From NCBI RefSeq assembly GCF_001514065.1, contig NZ_KQ948423.1, positions 1,064,314-1,128,313 of the forward strand: a DNA stretch of 64,000 nt, written 5' to 3'. Of this stretch, positions 8,428-17,373 are shown in pieces. Source of the DNA: Streptomyces antibioticus (lineage in GTDB: Bacteria > Actinomycetota > Actinomycetes > Streptomycetales > Streptomycetaceae). Each line of letters begins with the position of its first letter. Positions within the stretch are counted from its first letter, which is position 1. Below the pieces are notes generated by a model that did no database searches, was not told where the DNA came from, and saw only the letters and a list, made by a program, of their open reading frames with translations. The translations under genes were made by a program, and so were the position numbers.

Positions 8428-9636
8428 ATGCAGGGGGACGACTTGGTTGCCACAGCCGAAGCCAGGCACGTCCGGTACACCTACCGGCTGCGTGTCCCCC
8501 CGGGCGCACGGGCAGCGCTGCTGGCCGAGTGGGACCGCTGCCGATGGCTGTGGAACGAGTGCGTGTCGCGCTCGCAGAAGGCCTACCGCGACGGGCAGAA
8601 GTGCGGTCCGGCGCGTCTGGACAAGATGCTGACTCAGGCCCGCGCCATGACACCTTGGCTGGCCGCAGGCTCCTCCGTGCCCCAACAACAGCTCATCCGG
8701 GACTTCGGCGCGTCACGCGCGAAGGCTCTGAAGGACATCAAGGAGCGATTGTCCGCCGAGCGGCGGGCCGGGATGCCTCGGTACAAGAGGAAACGTGAGG
8801 CGGATCCGACGCTGAACTACACCCGCCGGGGATTCCGACTCAAGGACGGGCGGCTGCGTCTGGCGGGCGGGATCGCCGTCTCGGTTGTGTGGTCCCGGGA
8901 TCTGCCCGCGGAGCCGTCGAGTGTGCGGGTCTACCGGGACAGTGTCGGCCACTGGCACGCCTCGTTCGTCGTTCCCGCCGCACCCGAGCCGCTCGCTGCC
9001 ACCGGTGCGGTGATCGGTATCGACTGGGGCGTGCGGGAGATCGCGACGACCACCTCGGACGCCCACGACCTCCCGCACTCCGAGTTCGGCGAGAAGACCA
9101 GGGAGAGGCTGACCCGTTACGACCGAATGATGGGCCGCCGCGAACCGAAGAAGGGCCAGGCCGCCTCCAAGGGGTACCGCCGAGCGAAGCAGTGGCGGGC
9201 GAAGACCCACCAGAAGATCGCCCGGCAGCGGCGCGACCGTGCTCGCAAGTGGGCCAAGAAAGTCGTACGCGACCACGATGTGATCGCCGTGGAGGACTTC
9301 AAGCCGAGGTTCCTCTCCAGAACCACCATGGCCCGCAAAGCGGCCGACGCCGCGATCGGTGCCACCAAGCAGGCCCTGCTGGAGATGGGCCGCAAACACG
9401 CACGGGACGTACGACTTGTCCATCCCGCGCACACCACCATGGACTGCGGCAAGTGCGGAGCGAGAGCCAAGCACGCCCTGCCACTGTCGGAACGCACCTA
9501 CACCTGCACCGCGTGCGGGCTTGTGTCCCCCAGAGACAAGAACTCCGCGCGCGTGATGCTCGTCCGGGCAGGTCTGAACCCGGCTGGTGACGACGGCGTA
9601 GGACCTCCCGGAGCGCCGCTCCGGGAGGCGGCCTGA
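8428..9636 (+). CDS. tnpB: TnpB, RNA-guided RuvC nuclease of an IS605-type element
   Basis: About 402 residues. TnpB proteins are omegaRNA-guided DNA endonucleases ancestral to Cas12 and help retain the transposon at its donor site. The split RuvC site looks intact: D199 in IGIDWG, E289 in VIAVEDFK and D370 in SPRDKNSARV. A zinc ribbon with two CxxC pairs (CGKCGARA and CTACG) lies between the last two acidic residues. The N-terminus shows the family opening YTYRLRVPPG and WLWNECVSRS. The start is ATG 8428 or, with a better ribosome site (GGGGGAC), TTG 8443; in-frame codons upstream to 8266 do not resemble TnpB. It lies opposite to the flanking ftsX and ctpA genes. Its C-terminal codons overlap the presumed omegaRNA. 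Confidence 0.9.
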   Translation: MQGDDLVATAEARHVRYTYRLRVPPGARAALLAEWDRCRWLWNECVSRSQKAYRDGQKCGPARLDKMLTQARAMTPWLAAGSSVPQQQLIRDFGASRAKALKDIKERLSAERRAGMPRYKRKREADPTLNYTRRGFRLKDGRLRLAGGIAVSVVWSRDLPAEPSSVRVYRDSVGHWHASFVVPAAPEPLAATGAVIGIDWGVREIATTTSDAHDLPHSEFGEKTRERLTRYDRMMGRREPKKGQAASKGYRRAKQWRAKTHQKIARQRRDRARKWAKKVVRDHDVIAVEDFKPRFLSRTTMARKAADAAIGATKQALLEMGRKHARDVRLVHPAHTTMDCGKCGARAKHALPLSERTYTCTACGLVSPRDKNSARVMLVRAGLNPAGDDGVGPPGAPLREAA

Positions 9637-9675
9637 GCCAGGAATCCCCTCCCTTCGCGGGAGGGGAGCGGTCAA
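9560..9675 (+). ncRNA. Putative omegaRNA (reRNA) scaffold at the right end of the TnpB element
   Basis: Two strong hairpins occur here: an 11-bp stem with a 3-nt loop at 9604-9628, overlapping the last tnpB codons, and an 8-bp stem with loop TTCGC at 9646-9666, followed by AGCGGTCAA. TnpB guide RNAs are known to span the 3' end of tnpB and end at the transposon boundary, with the flanking DNA supplying the guide. The 5' limit is a guess. The implied guide begins at 9676. Confidence 0.55.
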
Positions 9676-10589
9676 ACCTTGAGGTACTTGCGCAGCGCGA
9701 AGAACGCCGCCAGTGCCGGCATCAGCAGGCTGGTCGCGAGGATGAGCGGGAGCTTCGTCAGGACCGCGTCCCAGCCGATGAAGTTGATCAGGTTCAGCTT
9801 CTCGGACAGGGCCAGGCCGTGGTCGATGATGAAGTAACGCGAGACCACCAGGAACGCGCAGGCGACGCCGCCGCCGATCAGGCCGGCCACCGCGGCCTCC
9901 ATGATGAACGGGGCCTGGATGTAGAAGCCCGAGGCGCCGACCAGGCGCATGATGCCGGTCTCGCGCCGTCGGCTGAACGCGGAGACGCGCACGGTGTTGA
10001 CGATCAGCATCAGGGCGACGACCAGCATCAGGGCCATGACCGCGCGCGCGGCCCAGTTCATGCCGTTGAGGAGACCGAAGAGGTTGTCGAGGATGCCCTT
10101 CTGGTCCTGCACCGACTGCACGCCGTCCCGGCCGTCGAAGGCGGTCGCGACGACCTGGTACTTCTCCGGGTCCTTCAGCTTGATCCGGTACGACTCCTGC
10201 ATCTGGTCCGGCGTGAGGGAGGCCGCCAGCGGGGAGTCGCCGAACTGCTCCTTGTAGTGCTTGTACGCCTGGTCCTGGGACTCGTACGTGACCTTCTCGA
10301 CGACCGACATCTTGTCCAGGTCGGCGAGGATCTGCTTCTTCTGGTCGTCGGTCACGGCGCCCTTGGCGCAGTTGGGGTCGGACTCGGCGTCGCTCTTGTT
10401 GCAGAGGAAGACGGAGACGTTGACCTTGTCGTACCAGTAGCCCTTCATGGTGCTGACCTGGTCGCTCATCAGGAGCGAGGCGCCGAACAGGGCCAGCGAC
10501 AGGGCGACGGAGACGATGACGGCGAACGTCATCGTCAGGTTGCGGCGGAGACCGACACCGATCTCGGAGAGTACGAACTGGGCGCGCAT
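9672..10589 (-). CDS. ftsX: Cell-division ABC transporter permease FtsX
   Basis: 305 residues. FtsX is the membrane partner of FtsE; the complex activates peptidoglycan hydrolases at division or growth sites. Visible features are an N-terminal cytoplasmic stretch and TM1 (TFAVIVSVALSLALFGAS), an extracellular loop of about 125 residues with an NKSDAESDPNCAKG patch, then three further helices (AVMALMLVVALMLIV, AAVAGLIGGGVACAFLV, LILATSLLMPALAAFFAL). It starts 36 bp after ftsE. The last codons, before TGA, lie directly on the right end of the TnpB element, whose terminal TCAA supplies the stop. Confidence 0.94.
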   Translation of the reverse strand: MRAQFVLSEIGVGLRRNLTMTFAVIVSVALSLALFGASLLMSDQVSTMKGYWYDKVNVSVFLCNKSDAESDPNCAKGAVTDDQKKQILADLDKMSVVEKVTYESQDQAYKHYKEQFGDSPLAASLTPDQMQESYRIKLKDPEKYQVVATAFDGRDGVQSVQDQKGILDNLFGLLNGMNWAARAVMALMLVVALMLIVNTVRVSAFSRRRETGIMRLVGASGFYIQAPFIMEAAVAGLIGGGVACAFLVVSRYFIIDHGLALSEKLNLINFIGWDAVLTKLPLILATSLLMPALAAFFALRKYLKV

Positions 10590-10625
10590 GGCGGGAAGAT
10601 CAGGCCTTTCCGTGGACGGTCGCGG

Positions 10626-11315
10626 TCAGTGCTGGTAGCCGTAGACGCCGCGCGCCTGGTCACGGACGAGGCGGCCCTGCTCCAGCTCGATGACGCGCTT
10701 GCGCATCTGGTCCACGATGTTCTGGTCGTGCGTCGCCATCACCACGGTGGTGCCCGTCCGGTTGATCCGGTCGAGCAGCTTCATGATGCCGACGGAGGTC
10801 TGCGGGTCCAGGTTGCCCGTGGGCTCGTCGCAGATCAGCAGCTTGGGGCGGTTGACGAAGGCCCGTGCGATGGCCACGCGCTGCTGCTCACCACCGGAGA
10901 GCTCGCCCGGCATCCGCTCCTCCTTGCCGCCGAGCCCGACGAGGTCGAGCACCTGCGGCACGGACTTGCGGATCTCGCCCTTGGACTTGCCGATGACCTC
11001 CTGCGCGAAGGCCACGTTCTCCGCGACCGTCTTGTTGGGCAGGAGCCGGAAGTCCTGGAAGACCGTCCCCAGCTGGCGCCGGATCTGCGGCACCTTCCAG
11101 TTGGAGACGCGGGCGAGGTCCTTGCCCAGGACGTGCACCTGCCCGTGGCTGCATCGCTCCTCGCGGAGGATCAACCGCAGGAAGGTGGACTTTCCGGAGC
11201 CGGAGGACCCGACGAGGAAGACGAACTCACCCTTCTCCACTTCCAGGGAGACATCCCTGAGTGCGGGGCGGGTCTGCTTGGGGTAGACCTTGGAGACGTT
11301 GTCGAATCGGATCAC
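10626..11315 (-). CDS. ftsE: Cell-division ATP-binding protein FtsE
   Basis: 229 residues, the normal FtsE length. It is the ABC ATPase that drives FtsX. Walker [10 protein letters not shown] is at 36-44, signature [13 protein letters not shown] and Walker [13 protein letters not shown] follow, then the H-loop MATHD. The start is a GTG at 11315 giving M-I-R-F-D-N-V-S-K, the standard FtsE opening; upstream in-frame codons are not conserved-looking. First gene of the ftsE-ftsX pair; the S41 protease, smpB and ssrA lie further along the same strand beyond the inserted TnpB element. Confidence 0.95.
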   Translation of the reverse strand: MIRFDNVSKVYPKQTRPALRDVSLEVEKGEFVFLVGSSGSGKSTFLRLILREERCSHGQVHVLGKDLARVSNWKVPQIRRQLGTVFQDFRLLPNKTVAENVAFAQEVIGKSKGEIRKSVPQVLDLVGLGGKEERMPGELSGGEQQRVAIARAFVNRPKLLICDEPTGNLDPQTSVGIMKLLDRINRTGTTVVMATHDQNIVDQMRKRVIELEQGRLVRDQARGVYGYQH

Positions 11316-11535
11316 GGATGCACCACGGGTCGCCGGGGGTAGATGAGCGTGACCATACGCGAAGCGGGTGTGTGAGCGCAGGCACAGGTTGCGGTTGCGC
11401 GCCTGTTGTGCCTTTTGTGCCCACCCATCCGACAGCGCCCGAGCCGAATCCGAGGGAACCTGGCACAGTGGAGGGGGAACGTTCTCCGCCCCGGGAGCGT
11501 TCTGTGGAGAGAACCGGTATGAGGAGGGCGAGCGC

Positions 11536-11727
11536 ATGACGTACGACCGGCTGGTGTGCGCGAACTGCGCGGCGCCCGTCAATGAGGGCCGCTGCCCCGT
11601 GTGCCGCGCCAACCGCGAGCGGCTCTCGCAGGAGAACCCGTTCGCGCAGCTCAACCCCATGACGCTGATCGCCCTGCTCGCGGTGCTGATCGCGGCGGTG
11701 GCCCTGCTGGCGCACCAGACCGCGTAG
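11536..11727 (+). CDS. Small zinc-ribbon membrane protein
   Basis: 63 residues. A four-cysteine zinc ribbon ([16 protein letters not shown], residues 8-23) is followed by a charged linker and one C-terminal transmembrane helix ([17 protein letters not shown]). A good ribosome site (GAGGAGGG) lies ahead of ATG 11536. It is divergent from ftsE and followed by a strong hairpin. Tail-anchored zinc-ribbon mini-proteins are common in actinobacteria; no function is assigned. Confidence 0.75.
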   Translation: MTYDRLVCANCAAPVNEGRCPVCRANRERLSQENPFAQLNPMTLIALLAVLIAAVALLAHQTA

Positions 11728-11746
11728 CGCCGGTACGGAACGCCCG

Positions 11747-11781
11747 AGAGGCCCGGAGCGAGTCCTTCGCTCCGGGCCTCT
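11747..11781. terminator. Bidirectional terminator hairpin
   Basis: A perfect 15-bp stem with a 5-nt loop sits 20 bp after the small zinc-ribbon gene and between it and the convergent LAETG protein gene. It could stop transcription from both sides. There is no long T run, as is common in Streptomyces. Confidence 0.75.
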
Positions 11782-11847
11782 AGTCGTATGACAGGGCGTA
11801 CGACGGGGCGTACGCCTGGCACACGCTGCGCGTGCGTACGGCTACCG

Positions 11848-12471
11848 TCAGGCGACAGCGCCGCCGCGGCCGCCCATCAGGCGCGGCAGGACGCGGAAAC
11901 CGATACCGCCGGCGATCATCGTGGCGGCACCCACCAGCAGGAAGGCGGTCTGGCCGGCGCCGGTCTCGGCGAGCTCGTCGCCACCGCCCTGGGCGGTGGT
12001 GTCGGAGCCGGTGTCGGTGAGGGCGGAGGTGCCCTCCTCCTGCGCGGAGGTGCCGGAGCCGCCATCGGGGTCGGCGTTGTTGCCGCCGCCGCCGTTGCCG
12101 TTGCCGCCGCCGTTGCCGCCGTCGTCGGTCGGGTCCTCGGAGGGCTCGTCCGTCGGGTCCTCGGTCGGGTCCTGGGTGGGCTCCTCGGTGGGCTCGGTGG
12201 GCTCCTCGGTGGGCTCCGTCGGCTCCTCCGTCGGCTCCTCGGTGGGCGGGTCCGTCGGGAGGTCGGTGGGCGGGTCGGTCGGCAGCTCGGTCGGCGGGTC
12301 CGTCGGGTCGTCGCCGAGGCCGGTGTCGACGTTGACGCCGACCCCGCTCTCGTCCACGTTCACGCCGATGTCCAGCGCGGAAGCGGCGCCGGCGGCGGTC
12401 AGCGAGGCACCGGCCGCGATCACGGCACCGGCGGCTATCCGCGCGATCCGGATCCGCGTCTTCTTGGTCAT
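11848..12471 (-). CDS. LAETG-motif cell-wall-anchored protein with Pro/Thr/Glu repeats
   Basis: 207 residues. The signal peptide ([22 protein letters not shown]) is followed by a short [16 protein letters not shown] repeat, then residues 54-116 of degenerate (D/E)PT tandem repeats, a Gly/Asn-rich spacer, and the sorting signal L167-A-E-T-G171, a hydrophobic helix ([17 protein letters not shown]) and a basic tail. LAxTG is the class E sortase signal of high-GC actinobacteria, so the protein is likely linked to peptidoglycan. An LTDTG sequence at 151-155 may be a degenerate second signal. The repeat region should be an extended stalk. No sortase gene lies in the window. Confidence 0.83.
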   Translation of the reverse strand: MTKKTRIRIARIAAGAVIAAGASLTAAGAASALDIGVNVDESGVGVNVDTGLGDDPTDPPTELPTDPPTDLPTDPPTEEPTEEPTEPTEEPTEPTEEPTQDPTEDPTDEPSEDPTDDGGNGGGNGNGGGGNNADPDGGSGTSAQEEGTSALTDTGSDTTAQGGGDELAETGAGQTAFLLVGAATMIAGGIGFRVLPRLMGGRGGAVA

Positions 12472-12781
12472 AAGGTTGCTACCCCCAGTAGCTCATCGTC
12501 AGTGAGGCGGCGCCCGGGACCGTGATCAACGGGGGTGGCGGTACTCAACTCTCCCCCGGTTCACATGCGCCCCAGAGATACGCATGCCACGCTTTACCCT
12601 TCCCATTTTTCAAAGCAACGTCAAGGCCGTTGCGTACGCGATGTCCAGGTACGGGTTCTTTGCCGGGGGATGGAGCCTGTGAGTGTGATGTAAAACCCAG
12701 ACATCCGGCCACAGAAAAGGCAACTGCCGCCTCGGGGGCGGCAGTTGCCTTGTCGACAAATCTCTGTCGGGTCTGTGCGGG
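12472..12781. other. Intergenic region between the LAETG gene and prfB
   Basis: 310 bp. It holds the presumed promoter of the LAETG gene (a GGGGG ribosome site lies just upstream of its ATG) and the prfB terminator at 12717-12751. I see no further gene. Confidence 0.6.
12717..12751 (-). terminator. Rho-independent terminator of prfB
   Basis: A perfect 15-bp stem with a 5-nt loop, followed on the minus strand by TTTTCTG, lies 31 bp after the prfB stop codon. It is one of the few in the window with a proper T tract. Confidence 0.85.
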
Positions 12782-13885
<1,104 letters not shown>

Positions 13886-13996
13886 GCCTCCAGCCTAACG
13901 GCTGTGGCAACCGACCTCGGCCGGGCATTACCGGGTCGCACTTCGCAGGGCGCCCGCCCGCATCTCTCAGCCCGGGCGCGCACCCCCACCCGCCCC

Positions 13997-15238
13997 TCAA
14001 GGCGAGACCGGCGCCGAGTTCTTCGTGTCCTGCGGAGTCGCCCCCGAGTCGTCCCCCGAGACCGCCGCCCACGTACCGACCCCGGCCGCGGCCACCAGCA
14101 CCACCGCCGCCACGCTCACCACCACCCGGCGCCGGCGCGTGGCCGCCCGGTTGCGCGCGGAGCCGGGCCGCGGCGCTCCGGCCGCCCTCGGCACCCGTGC
14201 GGTGCCGTGCGCGCCCCCCGCCAGCTCGTCCGGTGCCGGCACCCTCATCGACGTATGGGTGTCACGGTTGGAGTCGGCGGGCTTCGCGCCCGGGACCAGG
14301 GGAACGGCGCCCCGCCGTACCGGACGCGCGGACACCGGCTCCTCCGCGGACGACGGGAACTCCTCGGGCTCCTCCTCGTCCGCGTCCGGCTCGTCCACGT
14401 CCAGCGGCGGCATCCCGGCCAGCATCGGCAGCAGCTCCCGCAGCCGTGCCGCCAGCTCGGAGGCGCGCAGCCGGGAGGCGGGTGCCTTGGCGAGGCACTG
14501 CACGATCAGCTGCCACAGTTCGTCGGGGATGCCGGGGAGCGGGGCGACCGTCTCCGTCACGTGGCGGCGCAGCACCGCGCCCGGGTGCCCGCCGCCGAAC
14601 GGCGTGAAGCCCGCAAGGAGCTCGTACAGCACCGTCGCCAGCGCGTAGATGTCCACCGCCGCGCGCGGGGGCAGCCCCTCGACGATCTCGGGCGCCAGAT
14701 AGTCCGGCGTGCCGATGATCTTCGTGGCCCGGGTCCGGCGCGGGGTGTCGATCAGCTTCGCGACGCCGAAGTCGGTGAGCAGCGCGCGGTGCGAGCCGCC
14801 GGGGCCGAGCGGGCCCTGCATGTCGAGGAGGACGTTCTCCGGCTTGACGTCCCGGTGCACGACGCCCGCCGCGTGCGCGGCCGCGAGCCCGTCGGCGACG
14901 TCGGCGACGATCGCCACCGCGGCCTCGGGCGCGAGCCGCCGGTCGCGGTCGAGGCGGGTGCGCAGATCGGTGCCGCGGACGAGGTCCATGACGAGCGCGA
15001 GGTCGTTGCCGTCGACCACCAGGTCGCGGACGGACACGACGTTGGGGTGCTCCAGGCCGAGCAGCGCCGTGCGCTCCTGCACGAACCGTCCGACGAGCTC
15101 CTCGTCGGACGCGAGGTCCTCGCGCAGCAGCTTGATGGCGACGGGCCCCTCGGGCCCCTCACCCAGCCACACCGTGCCGGCGCTGCCCCGCCCCAGGATC
15201 TGGTGGGCGGTGTACCGGCTGCCGATCTTCCGTGCCAA
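13997..15238 (-). CDS. pkaB: Membrane-anchored Ser/Thr protein kinase, PkaB type
   Basis: 413 residues. Hanks-type kinase: glycine loop LGRGSAGTVW, ATP lysine K36 in VAIKLL, catalytic loop HRDVKPENVL, DFGVAKL and a YLAPEIVEG activation segment. An acidic and basic linker leads to one transmembrane helix near the C-terminus (VVVSVAAVVLVAAAGVGTW) and a short external tail without PASTA domains. The start is a TTG at 15238 preceded by AGGAG, giving M-A-R-K-I-G-S-R-Y; the ATG 26 codons upstream lacks a ribosome site. It lies 123 bp after a second kinase gene, the arrangement of pkaA-pkaB in S. coelicolor. The length agrees with PkaB as I remember it (about 417). Confidence 0.9.
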   Translation of the reverse strand: MARKIGSRYTAHQILGRGSAGTVWLGEGPEGPVAIKLLREDLASDEELVGRFVQERTALLGLEHPNVVSVRDLVVDGNDLALVMDLVRGTDLRTRLDRDRRLAPEAAVAIVADVADGLAAAHAAGVVHRDVKPENVLLDMQGPLGPGGSHRALLTDFGVAKLIDTPRRTRATKIIGTPDYLAPEIVEGLPPRAAVDIYALATVLYELLAGFTPFGGGHPGAVLRRHVTETVAPLPGIPDELWQLIVQCLAKAPASRLRASELAARLRELLPMLAGMPPLDVDEPDADEEEPEEFPSSAEEPVSARPVRRGAVPLVPGAKPADSNRDTHTSMRVPAPDELAGGAHGTARVPRAAGAPRPGSARNRAATRRRRVVVSVAAVVLVAAAGVGTWAAVSGDDSGATPQDTKNSAPVSP

Positions 15239-15361
15239 GGCTGCTCCTACCGACGCGACTTGGCGACAAAAATACGCGTCCGAAGAGCCGACCTTCACCG
15301 CGGAGGCCGAAATCACCCGCCGGGTGTCGACAAATCAACAGACTCACGTCGGCTGATACCG

Positions 15362-17017
15362 CTACTGCCCGGACGAACCGCCCCCGAGGTCACCGATCCA
15401 CCCGGACACCGTCCCGATCCAGTCCCCGATCTGCTGCCAGTAGCTCTTGCCGGTGCCGATCCAGTCCTGGAGCGGGCTCAGTTCCCAGATCAGCCAGCCC
15501 GCGACGAACAGGATGACGATCGTGAACAGACAGCCCTTGAGGCACCCGAGCCCGGGGATCCTCATCGGGTTGGCGCTGCGCTGCCGCGGCTGCCGGGGCT
15601 CGCGCTGCGGCTGCTGGGGCTGCTGGGGCTGCGGCGGCGCGTACCGCTGCGGAGGCTGCTGGGGCTGCGGCTGCGGGGCGTACCGCTGCGGCTGCTGCGG
15701 TTGCTGCTGCGGATAGCCGTAGCCCTGCGGGGGCTGCTGGGGCTGCGGGCGCTGCTGGGGGCGCGGCTGCTGCTGCGGGCGGGCGACCTGCCGCTGGGGG
15801 CGGCGGCGCAGCGGGTCCTGGTTCGGGTCGAGGTACTGGACCTGCGTCTGTTCGTTGCGGTCCCGGGCGGCGCGCAGCTGGTTCTGCCAGGGGTGCGGAT
15901 CCTCGGGGCCGGGTCCGCCGGGCTGGCCCGGGGGCACCGGCGGCATGACGGCCGTCGGGTCGGCCGCGCCGCGGTTGGGGAGCACGGCAGTGGGGTCGGC
16001 GGCGCCCACGTGCGGCAGCACGTTGGTGGCGGCGTTCGGGTCGTACGCCCCCGCGCCGTGCGGCAGCACCTGGGTGGGGTCGGCGGAGCCCGGTACGGCG
16101 GCCGGGGCCGGGTCGGGCGCGAGGAGTGCGGCGACGTTCTCGGCCGCGGCGATCTGCGCGGAGTTCGCGTGCACCCCGATGCCCTCGGCGACGACGCGGA
16201 GGCCGCGCGCGAGGTTCTCGGCGCTGGGCCGGTCGTCGGGGTTCTTGCGCAGGCAGCGCTCGATCACCGTCCACAGGGGGTCGGGGACCGTGGACGGGCG
16301 GCGCGGCTCCGAGCTGAGGTGCTGGTGGAGGACTTCCAGGGCCGAGCCGCCGGAGAACGGGGGACGGCCGGTGACCAGCTCGTACAGCAGGATGCCGGCG
16401 CCGTAGATGTCGACGGCGGAGGTCTGGGGGCGGCCCTCGGCGGACTCGGGGGCGACGTACGCGGGCGTGCCGACGAACTCGTGCGTCCGGGTCAGGCCGG
16501 GTGAATCGGCCAGACGGGCGATGCCGAAGTCGGTCAGCAGCGGGTGCATCTGGCCGCCGCGCTGCTGGAGCAGGACGTTGGCGGGCTTCAGGTCGCGGTG
16601 GACGACGCCGTCGGCATGGCTGGCGGCGAGCGCGTCGGCGATCTGCGCGGTGAGCAGGGCGGCGCCGACGGGGCTGAAGGGGCCGTTCTCGCGCAGGTAC
16701 CGGTGCAGGTCGGGACCCTCGACCAGGTCCATGACCAGGGCCAGCAGATCGCCCTCGACGACCAGGTCGCGGACCCGGACGATGTTGGGGTGGGTGAGCC
16801 GGAGCAGGACGGAGCGCTCCCGCAGGAACCGCATCACGATGTCCGGGTCGCTCGCGAGCTCCTCCTTGAGGACCTTGATCGCGACGGTCTCACCGGGCTG
16901 CCCCTGGACGGCCGCCTCGGCGCCCGCGGCCTCGCGCTGCCGGGCGCGCCACACGGTGCCCGTGGCGCCGCGTCCGAGCGGCTCCTCGAGGAGGTACTTG
17001 CTGCCTACCGGCCGCAC
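15362..17017 (-). CDS. pkaA: Ser/Thr protein kinase with Pro/Gln-rich linker, PkaA type
   Basis: 551 residues. Kinase domain at about 1-280: LGRGATGTVW, K48 in VAIKVL, HRDLKPANVLL, DFGIARL and YVAPESAEG. A disordered linker rich in Pro, Gln and Tyr (about 395-485) contains repeated P-Q-Q and R-Y-A-P units. One hydrophobic helix (GCLFTIVILFVAGWLIW, about 500-517) follows, with a short tail. PkaA of S. coelicolor is similar in size and adjacent to PkaB. The gene is divergent, with 356 bp between starts, from the FHA-domain ATPase gene. The Pro/Gln linker is encoded by purine-biased short repeats (15590-15780) that could vary between strains. Confidence 0.9.
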   Translation of the reverse strand: MRPVGSKYLLEEPLGRGATGTVWRARQREAAGAEAAVQGQPGETVAIKVLKEELASDPDIVMRFLRERSVLLRLTHPNIVRVRDLVVEGDLLALVMDLVEGPDLHRYLRENGPFSPVGAALLTAQIADALAASHADGVVHRDLKPANVLLQQRGGQMHPLLTDFGIARLADSPGLTRTHEFVGTPAYVAPESAEGRPQTSAVDIYGAGILLYELVTGRPPFSGGSALEVLHQHLSSEPRRPSTVPDPLWTVIERCLRKNPDDRPSAENLARGLRVVAEGIGVHANSAQIAAAENVAALLAPDPAPAAVPGSADPTQVLPHGAGAYDPNAATNVLPHVGAADPTAVLPNRGAADPTAVMPPVPPGQPGGPGPEDPHPWQNQLRAARDRNEQTQVQYLDPNQDPLRRRPQRQVARPQQQPRPQQRPQPQQPPQGYGYPQQQPQQPQRYAPQPQPQQPPQRYAPPQPQQPQQPQREPRQPRQRSANPMRIPGLGCLKGCLFTIVILFVAGWLIWELSPLQDWIGTGKSYWQQIGDWIGTVSGWIGDLGGGSSGQ

Positions 17018-17373
17018 GTCATGCGCTCCCTGCTTGCTTGCGTATGTTCCGACCCACTGTAGTGCCGCCTCCCGTAGGAGCAGCCTGTCGTCTTTCTGTG
17101 CGTCTTACGTACCGGTTCCCGTGGTTGTTCGAAGGAAAGACGCTCGACCCGGTCGACCGGTTGCCACAGTCGTACGTGACCGATCTCAAGTGATCACCGG
17201 CGCGGCCTTGGTCAGGCACTTTTGGGGGCAGAGCTGACCAATCAAGATCACTTGCCGCCGGGGGGCGGGCAGACTGTCAGTGGCAGGTGCGAGGATGCCT
17301 GCTAGTACTGGCCGATGTGCTCGTGTGGGGTGGGGGACTGTCCGCGCCCGGGCAGAAGGGACCGCTGACGGCG
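17018..17373. promoter_or_regulatory. Divergent promoter region with a spaced 9-bp inverted repeat
   Basis: 356 bp between pkaA and the FHA/FtsK-like gene. CAAGTGATC (17187-17195) and its exact reverse complement GATCACTTG (17246-17254) are 50 bp apart. They may be two half-sites of a DNA-binding protein able to loop the region. No gene is seen here. Confidence 0.4.

Larger units (their letters stand above)
8428..9675 (+). mobile_element. Solitary TnpB transposon (IS200/IS605, IS1341-like group)
   Basis: The element carries tnpB but no tnpA. The right end is well defined: after the tnpB stop comes GAATC, an 8-bp hairpin (9646-9666) and the terminal AGCGGTCAA, the layout I know from other TnpB elements. 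The left end is unresolved and lies somewhere in 8209-8428, so the extent given is a minimum. IS200/IS605 elements have no terminal inverted repeats or target duplications, which prevents simple delimitation. Confidence 0.75.

Noticed and set aside
15590-15780. Repetitive CTGCTGGGGCTGCGG-type DNA as a possible non-coding satellite
   Set aside because: It is in frame within pkaA and encodes the Pro/Gln-rich linker.
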